Assembly: GCA_023379385.1 (NCBI GenBank)
Contig: JAMCUS010000028.1
Span: 1-64,000, forward strand
Direction of reading: 5' to 3'
DNA length: 64,000 nt
DNA from: Thermoplasmatota archaeon
GTDB taxonomy: Archaea; Thermoplasmatota; Thermoplasmata; Lutacidiplasmatales; JAMCUS01
A program made the position numbers and the translations under genes. Below are positions 51,773-62,604 of the stretch, one piece after another (within the stretch, counting starts at the first letter, position 1; the number at the start of each line of letters is the position of its first letter). Below the pieces are notes generated by a model. It saw nothing but the letters and a program-made list of their open reading frames with translations, was not told where the DNA came from and did not search any database.

Positions 51773-52168
51773 GGTTAACGGTTAGAGCAATCACTATAAA
51801 TAATCATATATCACCTCTGTGTTTACACATATAGTAGAAGAAAAACGAGTACAATCTATTATTCGTCTCTCAGAGGGAGGCGCTGTATTGATACGCATGT
51901 GCTGCCAACCTTAATTGAGGGCTCGGCAGGCTGTAGGGATGCTAATAGAACGGCTGAAGATAGGAATGGAGGCACTCATAACCAACAAAATAATAAAACT
52001 ACAATACAATAGGGGTTAAAAGTTATCACTACAAATTAAAAGTAAAAAGTGTGCTCATTTACACACAAAATCTTGCCGAACTCGGGTTCTATTACAGCCT
52101 GTTGAACCCTGATTACATACAAATGTTGCAATATTAGTACCAAAATATTATTCTATTTAAGGATATAT

Positions 52169-53152
52169 CTATAATCCTGTTTGAGATCCATCTGTCTCTG
52201 TTTTATAATTTTTAATATTACCAAACAGCTCCTTCAGTTCATTTTTGCCGTTGCTGAAGAATATAACTTCAATACCCATAAAAAATCGTTTAAAATGGTA
52301 CTGTGGGTAATACCATATTACAGAGATTCTATCTATTCCTGTTTCTACACTGTATGGAAATATACCGGGGTCAAACATATTATGATCCATTATAACTTTT
52401 ATTGAATTATAGAATATTTTTTTATCATTTATGCTGTTCGCAGACAGATCTGTCTTTTTTATAACAGTCTCTGTTCTGTGCAGAAGGTCTATACTATAAA
52501 GTATGGATGTATAATCATCTTTGTGTGACGCCCACTTCACTACATACCATCTGAATGGAGATGACGTTGGCTCTATTGCAATATTCATTTCCCCTGTTCT
52601 ATGTTTTAAATATAATGATGAATAAATTAGAACCCTTGTCCCGTAGTTAATAACGAATATCGAATAAAGTATGTATAGCATCAGATTGAAATAGATTATG
52701 TTAATGCTATATGCCCTGAAAATAAAAAGTGTGACGGTAAAAAAGGTGGATAATAATAACATATACACATTTACAGCTCGATCTATCCCAATCCCTATTT
52801 CAATTTTGCTGAATGGTTCAAATGGAGCTATCTGGAAATCTGTTAAACCATCCATTAGCAGGTGTACCGAACCACCCAGCAGTAGTAGCATATAGTCAAT
52901 TGTTATGGTATTCATGCGATATACAGAACCTATTATTATTGATACAGGTATGAAAACAACACCTAGGAAAAGATAGGTATGAAATATACCGTGATGGCGA
53001 AGAACTTTTACCCGTTCTTTGATTGGAAAGAAGAAAATATCAAAATCAGGAAATGCACCACCTAGAATTGCAACTATAAACATGCTGTCAGAATGGATAT
53101 TGACAGCATAGAGTATCAGATATACAGTTACCAGATGAGAGAGAAAATCCAT
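52169..53152 (-). CDS. Membrane-bound metal-dependent hydrolase (YdjM-like)
   Basis: MDFLSHLVTVYLI, GGAFPDFDIFFFPIKERVKVLRHHGIFHTYLFL, GGSVHLLMDGL. Confidence 0.75.
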   Translation of the reverse strand: MDFLSHLVTVYLILYAVNIHSDSMFIVAILGGAFPDFDIFFFPIKERVKVLRHHGIFHTYLFLGVVFIPVSIIIGSVYRMNTITIDYMLLLLGGSVHLLMDGLTDFQIAPFEPFSKIEIGIGIDRAVNVYMLLLSTFFTVTLFIFRAYSINIIYFNLMLYILYSIFVINYGTRVLIYSSLYLKHRTGEMNIAIEPTSSPFRWYVVKWASHKDDYTSILYSIDLLHRTETVIKKTDLSANSINDKKIFYNSIKVIMDHNMFDPGIFPYSVETGIDRISVIWYYPQYHFKRFFMGIEVIFFSNGKNELKELFGNIKNYKTETDGSQTGL

Positions 53153-53224
53153 ATTTTTTTATTACCTATATGTTCTAAGATAAAATAGGTATATAAGAAG
53201 TTCTATTCTCTATTATGTGATTCT

Positions 53225-53440
53225 ATGTACGAAGGAATAAAGATAACAGATATTCCAGGCGCTGGCAAAAAATTTGAATTTTCATTTGACGATGGTGGAA
53301 TAACTGTAGTCATAACACATGACGAAAGCAGATTTGTAACAGTTAATGACGACGAAGGTCATGAAATAACAGTCAAGGTAAAGGACGAAGACTTAAGAAA
53401 AATTGCAGCTATATTCATAGCTGGTGATCTGCTCTTCTGA
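53225..53440 (+). CDS. Hypothetical small protein
   Basis: 71-aa ORF overlapping the start of the antiporter gene. Confidence 0.6.
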   Translation: MYEGIKITDIPGAGKKFEFSFDDGGITVVITHDESRFVTVNDDEGHEITVKVKDEDLRKIAAIFIAGDLLF

Positions 53441-55127
53441 GATGGGGTTAATGGATACCTACTCAATATATGGTATAGTATTCTTTCTTGCATTTTTGGG
53501 TTCATATATAGCAGAATACCTCGGGCAATCCACAATTCTGGGATATATAATCATAGGCATGATAATAGGCCCGTTTATAGATCTTAGACCTTATGGGATA
53601 CCTTATAACGGATTAATAACCACACCATCAACCCTGCAGATATTTGGAAACATGGGGTTGATATTCATATTCTTTTTTATAGGACTTAGTTTCACTGTAA
53701 ATAAGCTGTCTCATAACCGTAATGCGGCTATAATAATTGCTTTGATGGATATGTTTATTAACATGATGGTGGGCATAGCAATAGGGTTTCTGTTTCACTG
53801 GCCAATTCTGGATACGCTTTTTCTTGCCAGTATAATAAGTTTAAGTTCCGCAGTGATAACGGTCAAGGTACTTGAGGACCTTAAAAGAATAAATACCCCT
53901 GAAACTGGATTGATTCTGAGCATAATGATTGTTGAGGATTTCATGTCCGTTATATTGCTTATACTATTGAGTTCAACCTATGTGGGTATTGCCACCACAG
54001 AATACATTGCCTTCATAGAGATCGTGGGAATATTTACACTGATAATGTTCTATATCATTCTTACCTTTGTATTTATACCGGCCATACGTGTGAGGATAAT
54101 GAAAAGGGCAAGTGACGAAGTCGTTGTACTTCTGGTTGTCGGTATAATCATGCTCTCAAGCAGTTTAGCATCCTTTTTTGAAATATCACCTATTATAGGT
54201 GCTTTTTTCATAGGTATGACCTTATCAGAGACCAATTTATCAAAAACGGTAGAAAATAAAATAAAACCTATTGGCTATCTTTTTGTATCTATTTTTTTTA
54301 TTTACGTTGGTACACTTATAAACCCCATATATATTTTTAAAATTCTACCGATCATAATGGTTTCATTTATCTCAATAATTATAATAGATGTATTCATTAT
54401 CAGCGCCATAACCTACCTGCTGGGATTCTGTTCCAAAGTGGCCATGGCCACCGGTACATCACTCCTTCCTAGAAGTGAGGAATCAATAGTCTTTGCCTCC
54501 TTTGCCACTACTATCAAAAACGGTGACAATAAACCATTGCTGACACACTCGGGTGACATGTATCCCTTGGCCGGTATAATAACCTTATTCACAACTCTGC
54601 TCACGCCTTTGCTTATAAAATATTCAGGTAAAATAAACACATTTATGGAAAGGATTTTGCCGGCCCACATGAAGGTATCTGGAAATGCAATATCAAGGGT
54701 ATTGAGAGGCATGATCAATTCAAGTCCCTATATGAGGAAGGTAGAAAGGCACTACCTGCTCATCCCTTTCATCATCAATGTTCTGTACGTAATCATGTTT
54801 GGATTGTTTATTAAAATGTTAATTCCACTGTATGTTATAATAATACTGTTTCCGGTAATTGTTATAATAGACTATATGATTACAGGCAGCGTATTGGACG
54901 GGACAATTTATCCATTCACATATTCAGGATTGAGTATTCAGAAACATGACCGGTACCTTAAATCACTTATAACAGGTGTAATAACCGCAATATCAATGAT
55001 CATATTCATACCGATAACCTTCTTCATTGATAATATACCACTCTTTTTGTTGTTGAACCTCGCCATATTTGCAATAATAGAGATACACCTTTATCTGTAC
55101 TATAGCCAAAGCCCAGCAAACATTTAA
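53424..55127 (+). CDS. CPA2-type Na+(K+)/H+ antiporter
   Basis: GSYIAEYLGQSTILGYIIIGMIIGPFI, SSAVITVKVLEDL, SPIIGAFFIGMTLSET. Confidence 0.85.
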   Translation: MICSSEMGLMDTYSIYGIVFFLAFLGSYIAEYLGQSTILGYIIIGMIIGPFIDLRPYGIPYNGLITTPSTLQIFGNMGLIFIFFFIGLSFTVNKLSHNRNAAIIIALMDMFINMMVGIAIGFLFHWPILDTLFLASIISLSSAVITVKVLEDLKRINTPETGLILSIMIVEDFMSVILLILLSSTYVGIATTEYIAFIEIVGIFTLIMFYIILTFVFIPAIRVRIMKRASDEVVVLLVVGIIMLSSSLASFFEISPIIGAFFIGMTLSETNLSKTVENKIKPIGYLFVSIFFIYVGTLINPIYIFKILPIIMVSFISIIIIDVFIISAITYLLGFCSKVAMATGTSLLPRSEESIVFASFATTIKNGDNKPLLTHSGDMYPLAGIITLFTTLLTPLLIKYSGKINTFMERILPAHMKVSGNAISRVLRGMINSSPYMRKVERHYLLIPFIINVLYVIMFGLFIKMLIPLYVIIILFPVIVIIDYMITGSVLDGTIYPFTYSGLSIQKHDRYLKSLITGVITAISMIIFIPITFFIDNIPLFLLLNLAIFAIIEIHLYLYYSQSPANI

Positions 55128-55172
55128 TCAGAAACATCAATTAAAAGGTTATGAATAAGATCCAGGAGCTGT

Positions 55173-55757
55173 TCAACTGGCAGTTGCTACAAAAGCTGCT
55201 GTGATCTGTACAGTATCTGTAGTCAGGCTGTTATAATTAACGAAGACAAGATAATATGTACCTGCTCCAACATTGGTATTTATACTACCACTGCTGACAC
55301 TTCCAGAAGTATAAACATATGAACTGGCTGTACCACTGGGAAGTAAAGAGGCGTATTCAGACGGCGTCATTATGTAAAATGTGACTGGTGCTGACGTAGT
55401 GAATGATCCTGTTATAGTAGCAGACTGAGATAAATTGAAACCAACAGGTTGTGCTGTACGGGGGTTTATATTAAATACCACACCATTCTGTACGATTGTT
55501 AAAGGGGCTGGTGTTGACAAACTAGCTAAAATCCCTACCACTATTATGATGACTACTACAACTACCACACCTATAATTATCCATTTTGTTTTGCTCTTCT
55601 TTGGTGCCGGTGGTTGCATAGGCTGTCCATACATAGGCTGTACAGGCTGCTGATATACAGGCTGACCGTATGGCTGCGGCTGCATTCCCTGTCCATATGG
55701 CTGCTGTGGTGGCATTTGCGGCGGTTGGGGGTTCTGCCCCTGATTTGGGTTGTACAT
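55173..55757 (-). CDS. Pro/Gln-rich N-terminus plus single TM protein
   Basis: MYNPNQGQNPQPPQMPPQQPYGQGMQPQPYGQPVYQQPVQPMYGQPMQPP then a TM helix WIIIGVVVVVVIIIVVGILA. Confidence 0.7.
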   Translation of the reverse strand: MYNPNQGQNPQPPQMPPQQPYGQGMQPQPYGQPVYQQPVQPMYGQPMQPPAPKKSKTKWIIIGVVVVVVIIIVVGILASLSTPAPLTIVQNGVVFNINPRTAQPVGFNLSQSATITGSFTTSAPVTFYIMTPSEYASLLPSGTASSYVYTSGSVSSGSINTNVGAGTYYLVFVNYNSLTTDTVQITAAFVATAS

Positions 55758-55956
55758 TTTTCAACATCCTCCCTACATTTACTTTAGCATCTTAAAATAT
55801 TTCTCTCTAAGGTTATATCACATAACCTATTGATTTTATAAATATTGTAATAGGTATAAATATGTTACTGTATTATTTTTTTAAATCATTTATAGATTCC
55901 CTCATCCCCTTAACAATATATAAATTCTGTGGGGGTTACGCATATCATAAAAATTA

Positions 55957-57129
55957 TTGATTACAATTTATATCAATAACTTTTTTAATCTATCTAGATT
56001 ATCCATATTTGTGGCAAAGATCGATGATGATATAAAGAGAATAGACGATGAACTTAAAAAGACAATATATAACAAAAAGACTCAACATCACATAGGAAAA
56101 TTAAAAGCAAAATTAGCGTTCCTTAAAATGGAGGCTGAAAGAAGGAGATCATCTCATAGCTCTTCTGGACTAAGATATGCTGTTAAAAAAAGTGGAAATG
56201 GTACAGTTGCATTGTTAGGATTTCCGTCAGTCGGTAAAAGTACAATTCTCAATAAATTAACCAATGCATTTAGTGAAATTGGCGCATACGACTTCACAAC
56301 AATAACGATAGTGCCTGGAAGCATGAGTTATAAAGGCGCAAATATTCAAATACTGGATATGCCTGGAATAATAGAGGGTGCGTCCGACGGGAGGGGTAGG
56401 GGAAAAGCCGTTATATCTGTTGCCAGAACTTCAGATCTTATTCTTCTCATCGTAGACCCGGTGAAGTCAAGCATAAGTGCACTGATAAAAGAGGCAGAAA
56501 GTGCAAATATAAAATTGAATGGATACAAGCCGAATATAGTTATAACACCTAAAACAAAAGGTGGTGGGTTAAAGATCGTTTCTACGGTTAAACTAACACA
56601 TATTGATGAACAACTTATCGGAGAGGTTGTAAGGGAGTGGGGAATTGTTAATGGAGAAGTAATTATAAGAGAGGATGTCACGGTAGATCAGCTTATAGAT
56701 GTTTTATCAGGAAACAGGGTATATATACCTGCCATAGTTGTAGTGAACAAAAGTGATCTGTTAACTGAAGAGAATAAAGGCAGAATTATGAAGGAGATAG
56801 AAAAATACAACATGAGTTACATATTGACCTCTGCTGAAACAGGCCATAACATGGAGTATCTCAAAGAATTGATGTATGAAAAACTTAATTTTATATCAAT
56901 TTATCTAAAACCACCTGGTAAGGAAGCAGATATGATGAATCCATTAATTATTAAAAAAGGGACTACTGTGCGAATGTTATGTGAACTTATACATAAAGAG
57001 TTTGTAAAACAGTTCAGGTATGGACAGATATGGGGTAAAAGTGCCAAATTTCCGGGACAGATCGTTGGATTTGAACATGTTTTATACGACAAGGACGTAA
57101 TAACCATACATACAAAAAGAACAGAGTAA
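55957..57129 (+). CDS. DRG/Obg-family GTPase with C-terminal TGS domain
   Basis: VALLGFPSVGKSTILNKLTNAFSEIGAYDFTTITIVPG, LDMPGIIEGASDGRGRG, VVVNKSDLL. True start probably near 56011. Confidence 0.92.
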   Translation: MITIYINNFFNLSRLSIFVAKIDDDIKRIDDELKKTIYNKKTQHHIGKLKAKLAFLKMEAERRRSSHSSSGLRYAVKKSGNGTVALLGFPSVGKSTILNKLTNAFSEIGAYDFTTITIVPGSMSYKGANIQILDMPGIIEGASDGRGRGKAVISVARTSDLILLIVDPVKSSISALIKEAESANIKLNGYKPNIVITPKTKGGGLKIVSTVKLTHIDEQLIGEVVREWGIVNGEVIIREDVTVDQLIDVLSGNRVYIPAIVVVNKSDLLTEENKGRIMKEIEKYNMSYILTSAETGHNMEYLKELMYEKLNFISIYLKPPGKEADMMNPLIIKKGTTVRMLCELIHKEFVKQFRYGQIWGKSAKFPGQIVGFEHVLYDKDVITIHTKRTE

Positions 57130-58400
57130 GTCAACTACCACACCACGAAGGATTGTAGCTTGTTGCCGGTCTCCACCATACCCGTAGGCATGGTTTCATT
57201 GAACCGCAACGATTGGCTGGTTGACAACAGCCTGAAGTACTCAGATTTACCGAGTACCTCAATGTTTCTTGATGCATTGAGGTCTGCATGAAGCTCGAAT
57301 CCACACTTCAGGCAATGGAATATTGTTCCTATCAACGAATCCACATTTTGAGCATTTCTGTGTTGTGTATTTGGGATTCACATATACAACCTATTTGTTC
57401 ATTTCCTGCTCCTTGTATTCAATAAACTGCTCTAACTGTTGTGGAGACCATAAACCAAGTTTATGGCTAAATCTTCTTCCATTGCCCCTCTTCCTCATTT
57501 CTGCCATCCCAGGTCTTCAAATGCAACTACGTTAAACGGATGATTTACTATCTGCTTTGAAATCACATGGTTTGTATTCTGCACTAACCGTCTCTATCTT
57601 CCGCTCAATTCCCTCAATTTACGACGGGCGTACCGAGTGCCTGCATGCTGTAATTTCTTTTTATTGTACTGGTATCCCCCTTTTACACTTCTCAATGGTT
57701 TTGAATTAAAAAACCTATTATTTGATAATACTGTTGCATTCTTTATTCCTCTATCTATTCCTACCACTTTTACATTTTCGTCTATCTTTTTTCAACCTCC
57801 TTATCTGGCAATTCTACCTGTATCATTATAAACATTTTCCCATGCATTTTATCAATGAATACCTGTCCATTGGCATATTCTCCTCTATATTTCTCAATTA
57901 CTGGTGTGTGTGCAACGGGGAATACCAGCCCGCCACTGACAATTGTCAACGATACTGTGTGGGAATCGGGATAGAACTTAAACGTTCTCCTACCATATCT
58001 AATAGTGAGGGATCTCTTCTGTATTTCCCTTTCAAGTTTGGTCTGTTTTAATGATTCAGATGCAGTATCCCTGGCTGTTCGGACAAGTGCAGAAGGCAGA
58101 GTAGGTATTGCCTTCCTAATATCTTTACATGTTGCTCTGTTAAGCTTATTCTTATTGATTGTATGTACAGGGAATCCATAATCTAGAAACATCTGGCACG
58201 CTTCTTTGAATTTCTCACCCGTTTCCAGAAGTACCTTATCGTAGGGAAGTTTTAATTTAATGGTTACAAACATTATTTAATGAAAGGTTATTCTTGATAA
58301 CAGCACTTTTTGTTGAGGGAAGTTCGTGTATATCCATGCCAAAGCATTGGAGTTTTACTGCTTCCATCAAACTCCCAACAAAGATTATAAAATATCAAAT
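57130..58400 (-). mobile_element. IS605-type relic (second tnpB subfamily), frameshifted tnpB (57135..58273)
   Basis: N-terminus MFVTIKLKLPYDKVLLETGEKFKEAC...; C-terminus FHCLKCGFELHADLNASRNIEVLGKSEYF; terminal sequence gtcaactac shared with 36184. Confidence 0.82.
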
Positions 58401-58417
58401 TTTGAAAATGAAAAAAG

Positions 58418-59107
58418 TTAATGCACTTTGTAGCCACAATACGGACAGTTTGTTGTGCTGGTCGGTACCTGTTTATTGCATGCTGGACATGTGGTTACAA
58501 CAGATTGCTGATATACCGGTTGGGGTGAGGATGGTTGAGGTATATTTGGTACGTTCTGCTGGCCGTAAGGTTGTGTGTACTGCTGCTGCGGATTGAACTG
58601 CACAGGAGGTTGTTGTTGATACGTTGGCTGTGCCTGCCATGAACCAGGAGCCATGGACGGATAGGGTGATGCCATTACATTTTGTGGGCCGTATATACCC
58701 ATGCCTCCATAAGGTGCGTTTGACATTTCAGCTGCCTTATCTATATGTTTCTTTGCAAAATATAATAAAATGGCGGTTATAATTCCTGAGAAAAAGAACG
58801 AAATAATCAGGAATCCAGTAGTGTTGATGGATCTGGCCTTTATAACATCCCCAGATTCTATCGCCTCTTTGAGACTTAATAACCGTATAAGTACATAAAC
58901 ATCTAAAACAGCAGATACACTATAAAGTATAATAAAAAGAAGATAAAAATTGCTTAAAGCCGGATTGGACTTTCTAAGTCCTATTGACCCAATTATCGAA
59001 AGGGCATCCAATAAAAGGACAATTATTGACCAAATTAATGCAATTAATACCAACGTTTTGGATTTATTTAGCTCATCATTCGCAGGACTTCCTCCTCCAT
59101 ACATCAT
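58418..59107 (-). CDS. Multi-TM, Pro/Gln-rich, C-terminal zinc-ribbon protein (paralogue 1)
   Basis: Four TM segments, WQAQPTYQQQPPVQFNPQQQYTQPYGQQN, CPACNKQVPTSTTNCPYCGYKVH. Confidence 0.75.
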   Translation of the reverse strand: MMYGGGSPANDELNKSKTLVLIALIWSIIVLLLDALSIIGSIGLRKSNPALSNFYLLFIILYSVSAVLDVYVLIRLLSLKEAIESGDVIKARSINTTGFLIISFFFSGIITAILLYFAKKHIDKAAEMSNAPYGGMGIYGPQNVMASPYPSMAPGSWQAQPTYQQQPPVQFNPQQQYTQPYGQQNVPNIPQPSSPQPVYQQSVVTTCPACNKQVPTSTTNCPYCGYKVH

Positions 59108-59213
59108 GCCACAACAACTCCTATTTTTTTACAAACCTGAAATGAACAAATCAAGTCAAAAAGTGGTAGCATAATAATAAATATATACTTTTTCATATAG
59201 AACGTTAAAAAAA

Positions 59214-59918
59214 TCATCGTATTTTGTAACCGCAATAGGGGCATACAACAACCATTGACGATACTGCTCTATGACAGGACTGACAAACAGTAACACCAGT
59301 TTGTTGCAATACGGGTTGTTGTGGTGGTGGTTGTATATACTGTATCTGGGGCTGGAGTGGTTGACTGTATTGCTGTTGTACTGCAGGATTTTGCGGGTAC
59401 TGATACTGTTGTTGATAATATTGTGAAGGGTATTGCTGTAATTGTGGTATAGCCTGCGGATATTGCTGTACGGGTTGGGCAGTGGTGGGTAAATTGTATA
59501 TGCTCTGGCCTGGTTGTTGTGGTTGCATTTGATTATATACGGGAGGGTATGGAGTAGTATGTGTTATTCTGTCAATATGCTCTTTTGATATAAATAACAA
59601 TATTCCAGGAATAACCCCATCAAAAATTATGGCAATTACAATAAGTTCCATATTCATAAGATTGTGAACCTTTAAGATATCACCGGCAGATAATGCAATT
59701 TTGATCTCATTTATTTTTAATACAACAAAAACACCTATAACATCAGATGCTAGTATATATGCATCAATTATTTTATATACAATGTATGGGGATAAAATAA
59801 TTTCAACAGATGCAATAATACCTGATAAAACGATAATAATTAATCCGAATATAAATGCAAGCAATACGAAAGTATTGATATCCTCCAACTCCTTCTTTAC
59901 AGGGTCTGCATACATCAA
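59214..59918 (-). CDS. Multi-TM, Pro/Gln-rich, C-terminal zinc-ribbon protein (paralogue 2)
   Basis: Same architecture; ends CQSCHRAVSSMVVVCPYCGYKIR. Confidence 0.75.
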   Translation of the reverse strand: MMYADPVKKELEDINTFVLLAFIFGLIIIVLSGIIASVEIILSPYIVYKIIDAYILASDVIGVFVVLKINEIKIALSAGDILKVHNLMNMELIVIAIIFDGVIPGILLFISKEHIDRITHTTPYPPVYNQMQPQQPGQSIYNLPTTAQPVQQYPQAIPQLQQYPSQYYQQQYQYPQNPAVQQQYSQPLQPQIQYIQPPPQQPVLQQTGVTVCQSCHRAVSSMVVVCPYCGYKIR

Positions 59919-60066
59919 TACACCTCCTTAAATAGAATGAATCTATTCATGCAAGAAACATATATAATTTTTAGTATATAATGCTTTGTTGATTAAATGC
60001 CAGATTATATTAATATAGTGTCATATAAATTATGAATATTTATCTGGTATAAACAGATAGGTTTAG

Positions 60067-60945
60067 ATGAAATTAAAAGGTGTTATACTGGATTTATTCA
60101 ACACGGAGATATTGAAAAAATATTGTCTTAAAAATAACCAAACATTATATATAAGACAGGAACTCTTAATGACTGTGAACATTAAAAAATATGATTCAGA
60201 AATAATGGTCAAAACGGAACGCAGAAAGAGAACTGTTGAAGACAGGGATGTATGGCATCATGTATTTGATCTTCCCACTGAAAAGATTATACAGAAGATC
60301 ATAAACAGGAGAGTCATAGACACGCTTGATTATGCTATATCTTCCGGAAAGGAGAGTGGTGTATACAGGGCTACCAGTAAAAGTGGATATTACGCCGTAA
60401 AAATTTACAGAATAACAGATTCGTCGTTTAGAAATTTACCGTATTATATTTTTGCAGAAGAGAGATTTTTACAGGTAAAAAAAAAGTGGCATCAACTGGT
60501 ATTCGCATGGGCGTTGCGTGAATACAAAAACCTCACTATAATGCATGAGTCATCAGTGCCTGTACCGAGACCCGTTATGGTACTAAAAAATATACTTATA
60601 GAGGAGTTTTTGGGAGAGGATGGTGTAGCCTATCCCATCCTGCAAAAATATAATGGTATTATAGATGTTAAGCTGTGGAATGATATTATAAATTCCGTAA
60701 AAACAATCTACTACAAAGCCAATATGGTACATGGAGATCTGAGTGAGTACAACATAATTATTGGTAAAAACAATATGCATTATATAATTGATGTTTCGCA
60801 GGCGGTAAAAAAAGAGCATCCTGCAGCCAAGGAACTTCTTCTAAGAGATTTAAAAACAATAGGAAAATTTTTTATTAAAAAAGGTGTTAAGGTGAATATT
60901 GAAGAGACCGTTAAAATTTTTGAAAAAGATGGTGTGAACCCATGA
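60067..60945 (+). CDS. RIO1-type atypical serine kinase
   Basis: ISSGKESGVYRATSKSGYYAVKIYRI, LAWALREYKNL-like FAWALREYKNLTIMHES, MVHGDLSEYNIII, YIIDVSQAV. Start probably 60169. Confidence 0.9.
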   Translation: MKLKGVILDLFNTEILKKYCLKNNQTLYIRQELLMTVNIKKYDSEIMVKTERRKRTVEDRDVWHHVFDLPTEKIIQKIINRRVIDTLDYAISSGKESGVYRATSKSGYYAVKIYRITDSSFRNLPYYIFAEERFLQVKKKWHQLVFAWALREYKNLTIMHESSVPVPRPVMVLKNILIEEFLGEDGVAYPILQKYNGIIDVKLWNDIINSVKTIYYKANMVHGDLSEYNIIIGKNNMHYIIDVSQAVKKEHPAAKELLLRDLKTIGKFFIKKGVKVNIEETVKIFEKDGVNP

Positions 60946-61472
60946 ATATATTCTATCTCAGAGTGCCTACGGACAGGATAGGCGCACTTATAGGAATCAA
61001 CGGAGAGGATAAAATGAAGATAGAAACTACTGGCAAGGTGAAATTGGATATAGATTCCAGTAGCGGAGATGTGGAGATCCTGTTTGATAACGACCCAGTA
61101 CTTGGATTAAAGGCGAGAGATGTCGTTCAGGCAATAGGCAGAGGATTTTCTCCAAAACATGCCATGAAATTATTCAATGAAAATATATACTTTATACTTA
61201 TAGATATCAATGATTTTGCCCGTAATAAAAAATCACATGTAAGGAGAATAAAGGCTAGAGTAATAGGTACCGAGGGTAAAACAAAGAAATTTATAGAAGA
61301 GGAAACTGGCACAACACTTTCCGTTTATGGAACAACAATTGGTGTTATAGGAACTCTGGAGATGGTGGAAATCGTAAAGGAGGCCCTTACCCTGCTTCTA
61401 AGAGGTAGTGAGCATAGTACCATATACCGATATGTTACCAGAAAGGTGAGAGAGGCTGCACTTTATGGATGA
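60942..61472 (+). CDS. KH-domain RNA-processing protein (Dim2/Pno1-like)
   Basis: RVPTDRIGALIGINGEDKMKIE; ARVIGTEGKTKKFIEEETGTTLSVYG; TIYRYVTRKVREAAL. Confidence 0.88.
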   Translation: MNIFYLRVPTDRIGALIGINGEDKMKIETTGKVKLDIDSSSGDVEILFDNDPVLGLKARDVVQAIGRGFSPKHAMKLFNENIYFILIDINDFARNKKSHVRRIKARVIGTEGKTKKFIEEETGTTLSVYGTTIGVIGTLEMVEIVKEALTLLLRGSEHSTIYRYVTRKVREAALYG

Positions 61473-62598
61473 TAAAACAGAAAAATTCATTACAAATCTT
61501 TTTAAACAATATTATGATGGTTTAGATCTGAGTAATGAGCATTATCTGGATATAAAGGAAAGGGAATTTGCATTTACCTATCTTAACAGAGATGGAATGG
61601 ATAGACCAAGATATTTTGATAACTGTGATGAACTGCATAGATACATAATGGATAAGCTACCAGCTGCCATATTTTATTCTACAGCACATTACAGAATAGA
61701 TAAGGTATACGAGCAAAAGGAATGGATGAAGGCGGATCTTATTTTTGATCTGGATGCAGATCATCTACCGGGTGCTGAATCGATGAGTTATGCTGAAATG
61801 TTAGACCGCATAAAGATAGAGTTTTACGATCTTGTAAAAGGGATTCTTATTGATGATTTTAGAGTGGATGAAAAGAACATTTTAATCACCTTTTCGGGGA
61901 ACAGGGGATATCACGCACACATACATTCCGATGCATTTCAGAATCTGGATGCCCGCTCAAGAAGATCAATAACTACCTATCTTGGACTTTCAAAGATAAC
62001 CGTAGAGCAGTATAATAGAATTGGAAATAACGGAATGAAAAAAAGGATAGACTCCGTTTTAAAAAGATTGTATGAGGACATTGGTAACGGGAAAACAGTA
62101 TATAACCTGGAGCCGGAGATTATAAAAAAATTACAGGAAAAAATAAAATTGATTGAAAAGAAAAACAGAAGCAAAGCCAGAGGAAGCAATGGTTATGAAT
62201 TATTAAAGGAGTTATTGAACTCTATGAAAATACCTGATGTGGACCAAATGGCTATACTCAATACATTAATAAAAAATAGCATGGACCTGAGTGTTATACA
62301 TATAGATGCGCCTGTTACAGGCGATATTAAACGGTTAATACGCATGCCTCTTTCACTGCATCCTAAAAGTGGATTTGTTGTTAAAAAAATGGACCTGAAT
62401 TCTTTTGAAAAATTTACTCCAACAAAGGATGCCATCCATAAAGGATTTACGGGCTCATCCATATCTGCCAGGGTTCTGGAGAATACTACGTACACCCTTA
62501 ATGATAAAGTTTTTGATCTTAAAAAGGGTGCGCTTATAGAACTTCCTGAATATGCAGCTCTCTTTTTTGCATGCCGTAACTATATATCAATAGCGTGA
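61465..62598 (+). CDS. priS: DNA primase small (catalytic) subunit
   Basis: ADLIFDLDADHL catalytic motif, FSGNRGYHAHIHSD, IKRLIRMPLSLHPKSGF. Confidence 0.93.
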   Translation: MDDKTEKFITNLFKQYYDGLDLSNEHYLDIKEREFAFTYLNRDGMDRPRYFDNCDELHRYIMDKLPAAIFYSTAHYRIDKVYEQKEWMKADLIFDLDADHLPGAESMSYAEMLDRIKIEFYDLVKGILIDDFRVDEKNILITFSGNRGYHAHIHSDAFQNLDARSRRSITTYLGLSKITVEQYNRIGNNGMKKRIDSVLKRLYEDIGNGKTVYNLEPEIIKKLQEKIKLIEKKNRSKARGSNGYELLKELLNSMKIPDVDQMAILNTLIKNSMDLSVIHIDAPVTGDIKRLIRMPLSLHPKSGFVVKKMDLNSFEKFTPTKDAIHKGFTGSSISARVLENTTYTLNDKVFDLKKGALIELPEYAALFFACRNYISIA

Positions 62599-62604
62599 TG
62601 AAAA

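Noticed and set aside
51840-52110. Structured RNA or tnpB tail between 51.84 and 52.11 kb
   Set aside because: Some GC-rich palindromic bits (tgccaacc...ggctcggca) and possible transposase-like reading, but nothing consistent enough to call.
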